64,000 nt of DNA from positions 11,103,001 to 11,167,000 of the forward strand of contig OZ005610.1 in assembly GCA_963930655.1 (NCBI GenBank), in the 5' to 3' direction. Position 1 is the first letter of the stretch. Each line of letters starts with the position of its first letter. Positions 33,555 to 46,325 of the stretch are shown in pieces. The notes beneath the pieces are model-generated. The model had not been told where the DNA came from and searched no databases. It saw only the letters and a program-made list of their open reading frames with translations. The DNA is from Myrica gale (taxonomy: Eukaryota; Streptophyta; Magnoliopsida; Fagales; Myricaceae). A program made the translations under genes and the position numbers.

Positions 33555-34234
33555 ACAATGTTCCCACAGACTGAGAACCTGAGAGAATTGGGCCAGAAAC
33601 TCAGTACTTAGAACGGGCTGAAAGGCTCCAACATTCCTCCTACAAGCAAAGAAAACAATCTAGGACGAGATGAAAGGCTCCAACGTTCCTCCTTTCCTCC
33701 TACAAGTAAGGAAAATAATCTAGGACACGAGATCCTACCCATATGGGGATAACTACGATGCCTTTGTTAATCTCCATCTTTTTGTTTTTTTTAATATCGT
33801 TTTCTTAGAGAAGAAGAACTTACCTCTTTGCTCATCTTTTTGCTTCTTTATCCTCTCTTTTTTTGATGGCCCTAGGCCCATCTCCTCTCCTTCTTTCTCA
33901 TTGGTCTAGGGGTAACGATAGCAACCTAGGCTACTTGTGCCCCGCATTTATTAAGTGTGTCGATATTATTCTCCACGCTATCTATTTTGTTAGGGAATAA
34001 GATGATTAGTTCTTTCCGCATGCTCCTTTGCCAACTCGGATGTGACCTGCCATAAAGAGGGTTGTCTCCTCCTCCTCCTTACTTGCTGACTTTTAAACGA
34101 TGTGGGCTTGCCTATTGCGGAGATGGGCTAGTTCCATCTCCTCTCATCTTGCCCTCCTCCTTTCGAACCATTCCTTTCATCGTTGGGCCTCGGTGGTAGC
34201 AATCTCTTCCCAAGTCCGATAGGCCTATTCCATC
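33555..34234 (-). repeat. LTR of the Gypsy element, 5' LTR on the minus strand
   Basis: It pairs with 26576-27236 as described there. Its inner edge could not be set exactly; a local duplication of the block aggctccaac(g/a)ttcctcc occurs near 33625 and 33670. The many differences between the LTRs imply an old insertion. Confidence 0.7.
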
Positions 34235-35781
34235 AGATAGTACACTTGTAAATATATAGGGTATACACTATATTATTGTTGTGAATATATTTAGGTATAC
34301 ACTATATTACTTTATATTTAGTAATTAGTAACATTTATATATCTATAAAGCTTATTTACTTATGTTACATATACTGTGTATATGCATGTGTTATGGTTTA
34401 TAAAATGTATATATATATATATATATGTGTGTCATTTTTGTATATGTAATAAGCATAAAAATTTACTAAGTGTTTGAAGTATACTCATGACTTGGTAGAA
34501 AAATTATTGGATTGTAGTATTTTTTGAATGCCTAATTGTGGCTAAGGGTGGAAACTTGTTCAATTGTTTGAAGGTTCTAAATCTTTAGACGTACAATCTA
34601 TTTTCTTGTTGATACTCTGTTATTATCCTTAGTATAGGTTTTGAGAATAACCATATCAGTTGCTTCGGCTAATGCTCTGTTTAAATTTGTTTAGAAATTG
34701 TTTATGTTTGAGTTATGATTTGATTTTTCATGTGTTTTATTTTAGTGTGATTTCTTTATCACAAAACAAGTTGTTACTATGTTTTTTTATTTTATAGGTT
34801 TTATGATATTTTAAACTAAGTTCTCTTTTAGTGATGACAAAATTTAGGTTTTGATATATGTTAGCTTAGTTTTGTCACGAATTGCCAAAGGGAAAGATTT
34901 TATGTTAATAGTGTGATTGCGATTGCATTGTTTCATAAGGTCAAAGTTAGAAGAAAATTAGCCTGAGGTTTACTTCCTTTATATATATTAAAACTTTTAA
35001 TTTTTTTACATGTGTTTTAATTTGTTAAAGCTTTTTTTTTTTAAACGAGATGAATTTTTTAAAATTAATATCTTGTGGACACGTGTCAACCTTTTATTAC
35101 TCTTACTCGTGACTTGGCTTCCGCCAACCACATCAATTATTTCCATCAATTTTATGTAGTTTTTCTAGATATGCTTGTAGCAGGTTCCTTCATATAATAA
35201 ATATTCACCTCAAGCAATCATAGCTTGTATCTAATTGAAAATCAAGTTAGGATACAAAAATTTATCTTAAAACTTATTTAGAAAAGCAGAAGATATGATT
35301 GATTGACCTTTACATTGGAGCACAAGGAAATCAGACAGACAAGACATTGAACAAAAGGTTGAGTCAGAACCAAACAGAAGAATCTGCTCTACCTTTTAAC
35401 ATACACGATTAAACATATGCAGAGGAAAAAGGCAGCCGAAAGAAAATTACAGGTCACCTACATATCCCAAACTCAATAGCATACTTTAAAATATATCTGG
35501 AATGACAGATTGTTAGAGTGAAAATGGTTAACAATTTGGTCGATGCTTACCTGAACAAAACCTTCGTTACATGCAACACATGGATTGTTTAGAGCCTCCA
35601 CCTAAGCTGCATTGATCAGTAATGAAGTTCTTTTTGCTGCTATCAGGGAAGTCCTCTTTTCGTACTCGATCATGGAAGGATCAGTTGTGTTTGGGATTTT
35701 TCACACCCACCAAGGATTTTACAAAGCAAGTAGAATGTATTCACGAATGAAGCACAAAACAAATATTTCGAACCTATGAAC
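34235..35781. other. AT-rich intergenic sequence
   Basis: No gene was supported. A TA microsatellite lies at 34407-34427. Confidence 0.4.
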
Positions 35782-36576
35782 TTAATGGCCATCATGAACT
35801 CCACGAAAGCCCAACAAACTGCAAGCAGATGCAATCATGTCATGTCCTCCAATCTGTGAGTAGAAGTCACCATGGATCAAATAGAGAAATAGCCCAACCA
35901 CCCAATATTATCGACGAAAGTGCAAGGAAGAAGAAAAGATAGCCAGAACTATGCCAAAAGCAGTAAAACACTCACGATAGTTTCTCAAGTCCTCAGCCGC
36001 AATTGATGGTGGGTCTTTACCAGTTAGTTCCCCCCATTCAGTCGGGGAATTCACGAACACCTTCCATCTAAATATTCACGAAACAGATTCATCAAATAGA
36101 ATGAGAAAGAAAGGGAAATATATAAATGTTAAATAGATTCTTTTAGGCAATCATGGATGTTGGAAATCAAATTAATACTTCTCGAAGAAACAGAAGGAAA
36201 AGTGCAAGGATTTGTAAATATCAATGCAAAGGCGTCAGAAAGGTCTCAGAGATTAGGTGGAGTCCATTCCTTTAACCAAAAGCTTCTTTTAAAGAGACTT
36301 TGGGATGAAAAAATTGGAGGCAGGAACTCCATTTATTGAACAAACTCAGAGATGAAATTCAAGAATGAAAAGGCCACGACTTCATAAATATACATAAAAC
36401 GTACAGAAAGAAAGAAACCAACACAGAGGAGGTTCTAATCACACAAATTTGTGGAAGACATAAAAAATTTGTGGCGAACTAGGGATGTCTCCAAGATATT
36501 CTCCCTGCTTTCTTCTTCACTCTCCAGAACGCGCCAACCTCTTCTTTAGTCAACGACCAATTCTTTTCCAATGCCA
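35782..36576 (-). pseudogene. Exon-like remnants of an unrecognised small plant gene
   Basis: Three minus-strand pieces look like exons with splice borders. The first (36576-36485, after TTTTTCAG) encodes LEKNWSLTKEEVGAFWRVKK and then loses its frame. The second (36067-35976, after TTTAG, donor GTGAGT) is 30 clean codons including PTEWGELTGKDPPSIAAEDL. The third (35853-35782, after CACAG) encodes IGGHDMIASACSLLGFRG and ends with TAA. The phases do not join simply between the second and third. A copy of the first exon's edge recurs at 38797-38865. I do not recognise the product. It may be a decayed gene or one with exons I missed. Confidence 0.45.
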
Positions 36577-36720
36577 CTGAAAAACCACATATCAGAAACA
36601 ACTAATCTGCAGCAGGCCTGACAATCTGCCAAATGAAAAAGAGGCAAACATCGCAATCATGGCAAATAAACAAGTTCGTATATGCACATTGCATCACAAG
36701 AAAGAGCTTTTATTTCTCAC

Positions 36721-38557
36721 ATTAAATTCTTCATCTAGATTCTAATTCGTATGCTGTACTCCCATCGATGTAAATGAAGGGCTTCCATGGAAGTTTCAAG
36801 TAAGTCCTGCAAAAAGTAGAATAGAGAACAATAAAAAAATGTGGGTGGGTGGTGGTGGTGGTGGCGGGGGGAGTTGGTTGGCTGCATCAGACAAAGCTAA
36901 GCATAGAGTTGATTTAAGGAGGCTTATAAGCGAGATTACTTTCACTCTTTTAGAAATACATAAAACGGTTCTCCAATTTATACAGACCAACCAGGAGCAT
37001 TTATCCTTCCTAAGGACAATGTGGACTAAAAGGAAAAAAAGAAAAGAATCAAGTAGATTCTCAATAACCTCCCACCCCTGAAAGGACCAAAGAAAAAATA
37101 GGATCTGAGCTTATAGAACCAAAAACTCTAACACCTTAGTTTCCACGTTGCTAGTACAAAATATCCTGCAGTGAAGTCACATTAACAGTATTAATGAACT
37201 CCAAATAAACTTCATATTCTAGGAAGAATTAAAAGGGTTGGAAAAAGAGCCCATATTATGTGCACTTTGAGGTTTAATACAAGAATGATTCATGACAAGA
37301 GAAAAAAAAAACCAAAAATGGAATAATGCGCCTCACAAGATCCTTACAAGAACTGGAAAATAACATTCGGTTCCCATCTGGCAGATACAGGGTAGATATT
37401 AAATGAAGCCTTAATGGATTCAGATGAGATAGAAAGTTTTGAGCTGCATGACCCCTTTTGCTAAACGGATTTTTCTAGTTGAATCCTAAAGGTAGAATTT
37501 GAAAGCAGTATTGTTTTCCTTTTTGTTTTTTTTTACAAGTAAAATGAAAGCAGCATTTGCTGAAACTGAACAACCCTTTTCCTAAACAGGAGGTTGTCTA
37601 CAACTTCTTTCCAAATTTCACAAAAAGACAATTCCGTAGAATCTGGAGAAGCATATAGAATCTGCAGTGAATCCCAACTCTAAAACAGTAGGAAAAGATA
37701 GATCTTGCTCAATGGAGAGAAACTGAAATTTCCATACATCATACATTGCTAAAGAATGGATCAAACTCATGTTTTCATTTACCAATGGAAGGATTCCATA
37801 ACATAAACTTCTGAATCAGTCAAAACATTTGATGCAGGTACCCAACAATTCTGTTATTATAACTGAAACCAAATTTTACATAGAAAATGACTACCTTTTC
37901 AATCTTTTGCAACCCAATTGATGGGGAGTCAAAGAAAAGAACAAGCAATTTTAAGTTCCGTGAATTCAACTCCCTACCTGAAGAGTGAAGAGCGAAAGAC
38001 AGAAATTAGTTAATTCTTCTGGTGGAAACTTTCAGTGTGCTTTGAAATTTACAAGCAGAAGAGAGAGAGAGTCTAAAGCATCTAGAACTATATAGGCACT
38101 TGATGATGAAGTCTAGATTTGAAACTGCATTGAAAGAACTAAAGACTTTCCCTTATACACAGTACATAGAGATTGACGTGAAAATGCGCGAGTGTCGTCC
38201 TTACCTTATATAGGTAATCACCTAAACAAGAAATGAGACTAATGGGAAAATAAAACAAAAGCAGTCATATTTCAACGAGACAAATGTTGCTTTCAAATTT
38301 AGAATAGGTAAGCCATTAAGTCAAGCATGATTAACAAAGAGCAGGTTCGGCGATGGTTCCCATTGCACATATATTATGTAGGATCTAACAAAACTATTCT
38401 CTGAGAACTAATCGTTAACTGATATGATAAAAAAACACAACAAAATGGATTAAATAATGCTCATCGCAAAATCCAGAATGAGTTCTCTTACCTCGAAATC
38501 TAATAGTTGGATCTTCGAACATACAATCTTCAGCATAAATTGAGGAAGTAAAAGCCC
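36721..38557 (-). pseudogene. DUF2358-family (NTF2-like) gene remnant
   Basis: Four minus-strand exons match the plant DUF2358 family in order: 38557-38492 (IYAEDCMFEDPTIRFR), 37977-37895 (RELNSRNLKLLVLFF and LQKIEK), 37165-37135 (FVLATWKLR) and 36806-36721 (TYLKLPWKPFIYIDGST). Splice borders are canonical at each. Two defects are visible: the second and third exons do not meet in phase, and the fourth has a frame change just before LDEEFN, which brings a TGA into frame. The expected final exon (HAESWNVSALEA-like) was not found. These proteins are usually plastid-targeted and of unknown role. The locus is probably a pseudogene, though a missed microexon cannot be excluded. Confidence 0.65.
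36840..36875. repeat. GGT/GGC simple repeat
   Basis: A short G-rich trinucleotide run (ggtggtggtggtggtggcgggg) lies in the intron between exons three and four of the DUF2358 remnant. Confidence 0.7.
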
Positions 38558-38796
38558 CTATTTTAAATAAAAAGACAGTGTTAAGGACACATAGTTAATC
38601 AATAATTGGCCTATTTTGGATTTTTGGATATCATCATTACATTTGACAGACACTTCTTCGTAGTCTCAACAATCAGCATAAGCGAAGCTGAATAGAAAGA
38701 AGGACAAGGCTTTTAACTGAGATCTATGAGCCTACATAAGAAGAGGCTATTAGTAACACATCGGAAAGGTTAGTCTCTTTCAGATAATTCAACTTC

Positions 38797-38865
38797 AAAG
38801 ACCAATTCTTTTCCAATGCCACTGAAAACCCACATATCAGAAAGCACTAATCTGCAGAAAATTCC
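38797..38865 (-). repeat. Duplicate of the exon border at 36550-36615
   Basis: About 60 bp match, including the acceptor TTTTCAG and the following TGGCATTGGAAAAGAATTGG. The copy sits upstream of the DUF2358 remnant. Confidence 0.8.
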
Positions 38866-40331
38866 CTAACAAAACAAATAATCTGAAAACTTTGACAAGT
38901 AAGAAAAATTTGGAGAAGGTCTTCAGTGACTAGAGAGATTACTGACTTTGGATCTCGCCTAACCAAAAGCCTCTTTTCTCTTTGCCTCTGTTTCGCCCCG
39001 TGCATCTTCTCTCGTACGTCCCTTTCCCGTTCACCTCACACTGCTGTTCTGATTCTGCTCTCACCATTCTCTCCCTCCCGACTACCTGTCTCTATTCTAT
39101 CTCTCTAGCTCGTCAAATCGCTGGCTGTGTTAGAATGCGTGAATTCAAATAGATGGGATTTTTGTTTTTTTTTTATATCCGTTGGGCAGCAACGGCTACT
39201 TTTTGTTTTCGTTTTTTTGCACGTCCGAAAATCAAGCGGTCTTGAATTAATTTTAGGTGTATAATTGAAAACGTGGAAAAGATGAGAAATAATGAGTTGA
39301 AGTACTTATTCTATATACTCAACAATTTATGGATTTCAAGAATTATTGAATGTAGAATTATCTTTCGCATTTTACTTGAAAAAATAATTCAAATAAAGTA
39401 TAATACTTGCATTTTTTAAATATATATATATATGGTGGCATACTAAATAGAAATAGTGGATAAACACTAAAGGAACTTAATTATAGCAGTATAAAATTCT
39501 TTCTCGTCTAATGATTTAACAATATTTAGCACTGTATTTTTTTTCTTTTACCTTTTTTATTTTTTATTAATTTAAGATTATACTTTTTAGGGAGTTTGGA
39601 TGGTTGATTCCCCTTATCCCCTTCTACTATTTATTAGGCCTCCTGCCTTATATAAATGTCTGGCAGAAAATTAGGAATTACAGATTATTTTTCCATGCGG
39701 GTAAATAGAAACTCAATGGATAAACAAAAAAAAGGTGTCATTGGCTCATTATACCTACATCTATCATATAACAAATGAACTCATAAAATAAGAAAAGATA
39801 CATATCGATTCATGTGGTCACGTTTTCGTTAAAATTTGGTCCCTCTGTCCATATCTGTCCTTTTCGATAATGGTTAATGTCAACATATCAAACGGAGCCC
39901 ACGTCACTAGTAATCACCGGCGCTACTTGCCCAACCAATTGGGTGGGTCCAGGCGATGCCATTTCAATTAGCAAGCTAAGTGTAATTTTTTTAAAAAAAA
40001 TTGTATTTTTGGTGGTGATGTGGCCTGACTTAGCTGATTGAACTTGAGACAAGGCGCTTTATGAGATGTGATGGTTTGGCTGGACACATGGCACATGATG
40101 ATTGGTGGTGAAGTGAACTCTATTTGACCTTTACAATTATCAAAATGGAAAATGATAGAAAGAATGACAAATTTTAATGGAAACATGAACATAGGTACCC
40201 AAATGTATCTTTTGTTACTTCACAGACTTATTTGTAACTTTTTAATAGAGATTGTATGAAAAAACAAAGTGTTAATTAAGATTGTGCACAGATCACAAAC
40301 TCTATTTTTTTCTAAGGTATAATTAAATCGA
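38866..40331. other. Intergenic sequence
   Basis: The CT-rich stretch near 38960-39110 could be a 5' leader of the minus-strand DUF2358 remnant, but no start was fixed. The rest is AT-rich, with a TA microsatellite at 39420-39433. Confidence 0.35.
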
Positions 40332-40846
40332 GGGCATCTAAGGTATCACAATGTTGCAAATAATTCTCTGAGGTAACGTTTTCAACAAATAGACCCCTAA
40401 GGTCGAATTCCCATAAAAAAAAAGTCTCTTTGTTCACTTCTTGTCCAACCCGTTAACGGCAATTGCTTACTAGGGTTTAAAATCCACGTCAGAACCAATC
40501 AATGAGTGTCACTTGTCCACTTAAAAATGTCTAGCCATGCATGTGCCACCTGTTTGCCATCTCACCGTACCTGTAAAAAAACATAATTGCACTCAGGGTC
40601 CCTGAGGTATCACATTATTACAAATAAGCTCCCGAGGTAACATTTTCAACAAATAGACCTCTGAGGTCGAGTTCCCTTAAAAAAGAAGCCCTTCCGTCCA
40701 CTTTCCGTCCGACCCGTTAACGACAATTGCTGATTAGGATTTAAAATCCACGTCAGAGCCAATCAATGAGTGCCACACGTCCACTTATAAATGCCCAACC
40801 ACGTGTGCACTACCTGTCTGCCACCTCACCGTGTCTGCAAAAAAAA
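40332..40846. repeat. Tandem duplication, about 264 bp unit, two copies
   Basis: Unit 1 begins about 40332 and unit 2 about 40596. Both run through gaggtaac(g/a)ttttcaacaaatagac, ccacgtcag(a/g)(a/g)ccaatcaatgagtg and ctcaccgt(a/g) in the same order with roughly one change in ten. Their start (gaggtatcac) resembles the arms of the foldback MITEs, so each may be half of such an element. Confidence 0.85.
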
Positions 40847-42370
40847 ACTCTTAACTGGGACAACGTCGTTTGGAGCCATACCCAACCATCTTCTACTCCG
40901 AGGTGCAAGCAATTGTTCCTAAATCCTAAATAAACCAGAGGGGAAGATTGAGACCAGGCATCGACTCCTTAATGCTCTCACCGTACAGTGCAGTCGAGGT
41001 GTGTGTATTGGGTACATACCTTTCGCCCTTTTCTTTTGCTCTTCCAAGATTTCCCCCTGGATTTTGACTTGCTTTCCTTTCCTATATACTTTCCTTCTAA
41101 TTTTCCTTGAAAGCCAGTTCTCATACACCTCCATTCCTGTTTCTGGCATCAACAACATCAACTTATTTTAAGTAGTGCTATGATCTCCTATCTTTCCGAG
41201 TCCCGCATAGCTCAAGTTATTGCTCACACAACTTCTCACTCAGCCTGGTTTGCCCTTCAATAACTCTTTGCAACCAAGTCACAAGCTTGCCTTGTCCAAC
41301 TCCATTATTAGCTTGTAGGGGCAGATCTAAGATAATTGGGGCCTTAGGTGAAATTCCAAAATGCGGCCTATTATAATAATTTAAAAAATAAAATTTAGTT
41401 AAAAAGTATTGTTCTAATTTTTTAAATGCAAAATTACTTTGATATTCTTAATTTGTTAATATATCATTTTAATTAATAATATTGCTAATCCATTTAATCT
41501 TTCTTGAGTCATAATAAATTATTATAAAATAGAATAATGAAATTAAAATAAACACATACACAAGCTTAAAATAAGACTACATTACAAATAATAATAACTC
41601 AGATAACTAAATTGTAAAATAAAATTAAAGTAAAAAATTTGGAATAATAGTAGCTTTAGTGACAAGTGATCTTGATGCCAAATATAAGAGTTAAAGAAGC
41701 ACCAAAAAATGATAAGAATAAACAATGAAATAGTTGAGAGATGATTTTTTAGGTATTTTTGGTACATAACAGATAGTGTCTCAGGTAAATTTATCAGGTT
41801 AAGGAGGTAAGCCCTTTATACACTGCAAAAAATGTTAATCTGGATATGAAAAGCTAATCTGAAGGAGATTTTATAAGACTTTTCATTAAAGAAATTTGAT
41901 CAATTGGCTAAGACTTTATAGGTTTCTTTGAATTAATTGCAATTAATATATTCAAATAATGAGATTTTGTAGGTTTAAACGGAGACTTTATAAATACCAC
42001 AAAAAAGAAAAGTTCATGCTCATTCAATCAATGAGATTTAAAAGGCCCATTTAATGAGTATACTCTTTAATGTTAAATTTTTTAGGCCTTGACATTAAAT
42101 TTTCTTTAAATATACAATTAAAGAAAATTTTGAATTTGAGCCTCCTAAATTTAGGAAGTTAGTGCTCATTCAATCAACAAAATTTAATAGGTCTCTTCAA
42201 TCAATATACTCTTTAACCTTAAATTTTTTAGACCTTTACATTATTATTTTTTTTTTTCAAAATATACCATTAGTTTTTTTTGAATTGGTAGCCTCCTAAA
42301 TATGGGGCCTTAGGCGACAACTTATGCTCCCTATAATTAGAGCCACCACTATTAGCTTGCCCCCTGAAAA
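40847..42370. other. AT-rich intergenic sequence with a short local duplication
   Basis: Two copies of a roughly 145 bp unit start with tgctcattcaatcaa at about 42018 and 42163 and both end in agcctcctaaat. The phrase ggggccttagg occurs at 41339 and 42304, framing about 970 bp, perhaps a decayed element. No protein was recognised. Confidence 0.45.
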
Positions 42371-44460
42371 AGGGAACTGAGTTCATAAACGAATATTTTA
42401 ACAAAACAAAACTCATCTGTGATACCTTTTTTGCAACTGGTAAAACTCTTTCACCCATAGAGTTTACTGCCTACTTACTTACTGGTCTTGGAGCATATTA
42501 TGACTCTTTAGTCACCTCCACTACCACTAGATCCTCTGAAGAAGTTTACAACCATTTTATTGACCCATGAATTCCGACTATCTCACCAAAATACAACTAC
42601 TACTGCCCTTGACTCTTCAGCCAACCTCATTACCAAATAAAAGCAATTCTCCATCCCACTCATTTGGTTGCAGAAGATCTTGTGGCTTCCTTTGAGGTCG
42701 TGGTTTTTATTGTGGTTCTTATGGACGGGCCGAGGAGGACGCTCTTTTGATGCCTCTTCAAATGTCTTTTCAAAAAACCGTCCTCTCTAGCAAGTTTGTC
42801 ACAAGACTGGGCATAATGATTTCAACTACTTGTAAAAAATAGAATCACAATCAACCAATATAAATATTGTAAACACAGTGGAATAATAAAAGGAAAGGAA
42901 CTTTATCTCCAGCCATCTTGCTCAGCACTTGAACGAAATCTCTGCAAAAGAACATTGTGAATCTAAATAATTTTTAGTGAGGCTTTCCAACCTATGTCTA
43001 TGCCTTACAGAGTGTGTCATAGATGGTATACACATGCCTTTATTTATAGGCTAGGTCAGGGACCCTCAATATGTTATAGATTCTGATTTATTCATTCCAT
43101 CAAGGAATATATCAAATCAGAATCAATCAAATTGCAATCAAAATCAATTTGACACTAATTTCATAATCTTATTGATTTACACCATAATCTTTACTTATTA
43201 AAGATTATTCTCATATGTCAACTAGGTCACCTAAAAGGAAATATTCTAACACTAATACCATAGATTCAACCAAGCATATCAGGCCCCACCACCGTCCTGT
43301 GTTCATGCTCACTACACATCCATACCTTATACTACTTTTAACTCTATGTGGTATCTAGACACAACTGCAACAAACCACATTACCTCTAATCTTGCCAATC
43401 CCTTTCTTCGCTCGTCTTCTTTTGGTGCCAAATACCAAGTCAAATCGGTGATGACTTCTCTTTTCCCATTCACAACATCGATGCATTTCAGTTTCACACT
43501 TCCTCTTGTTTTCTTAATCTTTTTAATTTATTACATGTTCCAGGCCATACTAAAATCTTATTGTCATTCGTCAATTTTGTGATGATAACAATATCTTTTT
43601 TGAAGTTCATGTCGATTCCTTTTTGTGAAGGATTCAACCATCAAGACTCCTTTGCTCCACGGTCACACTAAGAATGATCTCTATGTCTTTCCAACATCCA
43701 CTATTGTTTTCAGTCCTCAAGCGTTTGTCTGTGAACGTACTTCCGTTGCTTACTAGCTAGCACGAATGAGTTGGTCATCCATTTCTTCGGTTAGTTTGGT
43801 CTGTCATTCGCACCAACCATCTGTCGATATCCTCCTTCAGCTTTCCTATTTGCTCAGCATGTTGCCAGTCTAAAAGTCACGCGTTGCCTCTTCCCAACAC
43901 TCGTACTCAATCCACCAGACTTGTCTAACTCATCCACACCGATGTCTGGGGACCATCTCTTGTGTTTTCTTTTTCTAATTTTCGTTTTTATGTATCTTTT
44001 GTAGATGACTACAGTCTCTATACTTGGCTTTATCCTTTCAAACAAAAATATGATGTTTACGATATTTTCCTTCAATTTCAAAAACTTGTAGAGAACTCAT
44101 TTGAGAAAAATATTAAAGCTGTGCAATCTAACTGGGAGGCGAATTTCGGCCTCTTCATCAATATTTCAAATCTTCTGGTATTGTTTACTGTCACGTGCCT
44201 TAACAAAAAGGTACTATTGAAAATGAAACATCAGCACATTGTGGAAACTGGTTGTGCTCTTATAACTCATGCTTCAATTCCTCACCGTTTTTGGCTAGAG
44301 GCCTTCTCCACTGTTGTATATCTTATTAGCAGATTACCTACATCAACTTTGGCAAACAAATCTCCTTATTTTCTTTTGTTTCATTGTTCTTCCAATTATC
44401 TCCTCAGATTCGTACTTTTAGGTCAGCCTACTAGTGTCAATCCAACACCTAGCTAACTAG
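42371..44460 (+). pseudogene. Ty1/Copia polyprotein relic (gag, protease, integrase)
   Basis: Plus-strand fragments follow the Copia order. Gag-like YLLTGLGAYYDSLVTSTTTR lies near 42470, the protease start WYLDTTATNHITSN at 43349, and integrase pieces near 43930-44420 (LIHTDVWGPS, FRFYVSFVDDYSLYTWLYPF, MKHQHIVETG). Stops and frame changes are many, and homology ends near 44450 before any RT. No LTRs were found. Confidence 0.8.
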
Positions 44461-44794
44461 TTGAGGCTGACTTGTTTCATGCTTGGCAGATATTCTTAGC
44501 TCGATCTATTTACGTTTTGCCTTTGTTCTGGCCACAAATTTGTTGAAGGAACTGAGACAATTCGCAAAATTTACTGAAGTTTACCAACTACAGTCAGCAC
44601 GTCTTTTCATCGTAAAAGATTAAGAATATTCAAGTACAAATTTAGGCTACATTTGTTTAAACGTAAAGTACTTTCTTCTTTTTTGTAAAATAGTTTCAAA
44701 TGCATTATGTTTCAGTAAAGTAATCTAATTTTCAGTATTTGGTTGTTAAATCAAATATATTTTTGAAAGTATTTTTAATAAATTTTTTTCTCTA
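44461..44794. other. Intergenic sequence
   Basis: No feature recognised between the Copia relic and the minisatellite. Confidence 0.4.
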
Positions 44795-45480
44795 GTTCAT
44801 GTTTCAAAACCCACCCCCGATCTCGAAAAAAAGCTAAAACAGTCGGGGTCGAGTTTCTTTGAATGTTTTGGTTTCGGGTTAGAAACTCGAACACTATCTA
44901 ATTTTCTCAGGTTCATGTTTCAAAACCTGACCTCGACCTTGAAAAAAGCTAACATCATTGGGGTCGAGTTCCTTTGAATGCTTTGATTTCGGGTTAGAGA
45001 CCTGAACATGACTTAATTTTTCTCGGGTTCATATTTCAAAACCTGACCCTGAAAAAGTTAAAACTGTCAGGGTCTGGTTCATTTGAATCCTATTTGTTTC
45101 GAGTTAAAGATTCGAGCACAAACTTGATTTTTCTCGGGTTCATGTTTCAAAACCTGACCCTGACCCAGAAAAAAGCCAAAACTGTCAGGGTTGGGTCCTT
45201 TTAAATATTTTGGTTCAAGTTAAAGACCAAAATACAAACTTGATTTTTCTTGGGTTCATGTTTCAAAACCCGACCCTAACCTCGAAAAAAGCTAAAACCG
45301 TCATGTTCAGGTTCATTTGAATGCTTTGGTTTCGGGTTTGAAAATCGAACACGGACATGATTTTTCTCGGGTTCATGTTTCAAAACCTAACCTCGACCAT
45401 AATAAAACCCGACCAGTTCGGGTTGAACCAGTTCGATTTTGGGTCGAGAGGTCGAGTCGATGAGTTTTTAGCCATCTCTA
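44795..45480. repeat. Minisatellite, about 116 bp unit, nearly six copies
   Basis: The block gttcatgtttcaaaacc recurs at about 44795, 44911, 45027, 45138, 45254 and 45371, a period of 111-117 bp. Each unit also has a tcgaaaaaagctaaaac part and a ggttcatttgaatgctttggttt part. The last unit degrades into gggttgaaccagttcg-type sequence. It is not coding and has no CRISPR-like spacing. Confidence 0.92.
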
Positions 45481-46087
45481 AGACTGAAGGAGGCAGATCG
45501 GGAAAGAAGATTCACTAGTTTCGAGAAAGTGAAGTTTAGTTTTACGGTTGACCAAATTAAGTTTCGGTTGACCATATTTTACGAGACTATCCAAACAGTC
45601 GAAAGTATGAAAAATAGTTTATAAAAAGTAAAATACGAGAGCCTAAGTGTAGTGACAGGTTATGGAAGAAGAAGACTTACCCTGAACAAAGCAAAGAGTA
45701 AATAGTTAGAGCGGGAGAGAAAAAAGATTTTACAACTGTAATATGATGGTTAGTATCACTGATATAACTAACATTATTACCTGCTTATCTTGTTCAGTCT
45801 AATGAAAATTCCAACCGACGAACAACATAATGTTACGCCAATGGGGTTTAATTGTTTTTTTTTGGAAACTAGGTGGCTCTTCGCAGTGCTTTATGATGTT
45901 AGTAGCTAAATTTTTTTTTATTTGAAAGAAAAAAGGGACCTATCAACATGCACTATTATCGAGTTTGGCAGAAGTTCCTATTACTTAAACTTGGGATTTC
46001 ACATAGCATAGAAACCACTAAGACAGAATAGACTTGTAAACCTTCGGCATCACCCACCCTTAAATTCTAACTAAACTCTAACACTAC
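45481..46087. other. Intergenic sequence
   Basis: Nothing recognisable is seen here. Confidence 0.4.
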
Positions 46088-46090
46088 TAA

Positions 46091-46289
46091 GGGCGTGTTT
46101 GCGTCCTAAAATTTTACACACTCTAAAATTTTAACACAATAAAAAATTACAATATAATCTCTCTCTCCCCCATTAAATCACTACTATTCACTACAAAAAA
46201 TATAAAAAATTACCTCTCTCTTCACTTTTTCACTAAACCCAATACCTAAAATTTTAACAACACTAAAATTTTACAACACAAACACACCC
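46091..46289. mobile_element. Tourist-like MITE with TAA duplication
   Basis: The 199 bp element starts gggcgtgtttg and ends caaacacaccc, an inverted pair with one change, and is flanked by TAA at 46088-46090 and 46290-46292. Further inward, cctaaaatttta is also inverted. The trinucleotide duplication fits PIF/Harbinger MITEs. Confidence 0.85.
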
Positions 46290-46325
46290 TAAGTAACCAT
46301 CCTCGGTGGCAGTAGCTGCATCTTT

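Larger units (their letters stand above)
26576..34234 (-). mobile_element. Tat-like Gypsy element lacking RT and integrase
   Basis: Two diverged LTRs flank a body that reads on the minus strand as gag, zinc knuckle and protease, and then turns into an antisense ORF before the other LTR. Tip sequences are TGATG on the left and CATCA on the right, flanked by GATAA and GATAG, a 5 bp duplication with one change. No RT, RNase H or integrase remnant was seen between the protease (30480) and the antisense ORF. An antisense extra ORF next to the 3' LTR is known from Tat-lineage elements such as Grande. All frames are broken, and a second retroelement has inserted at about 31348-32640. Confidence 0.7.

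Noticed and set aside
44795..45480. CRISPR-like array
   Set aside because: The units are contiguous tandem copies without unique spacers, in a plant nuclear context.
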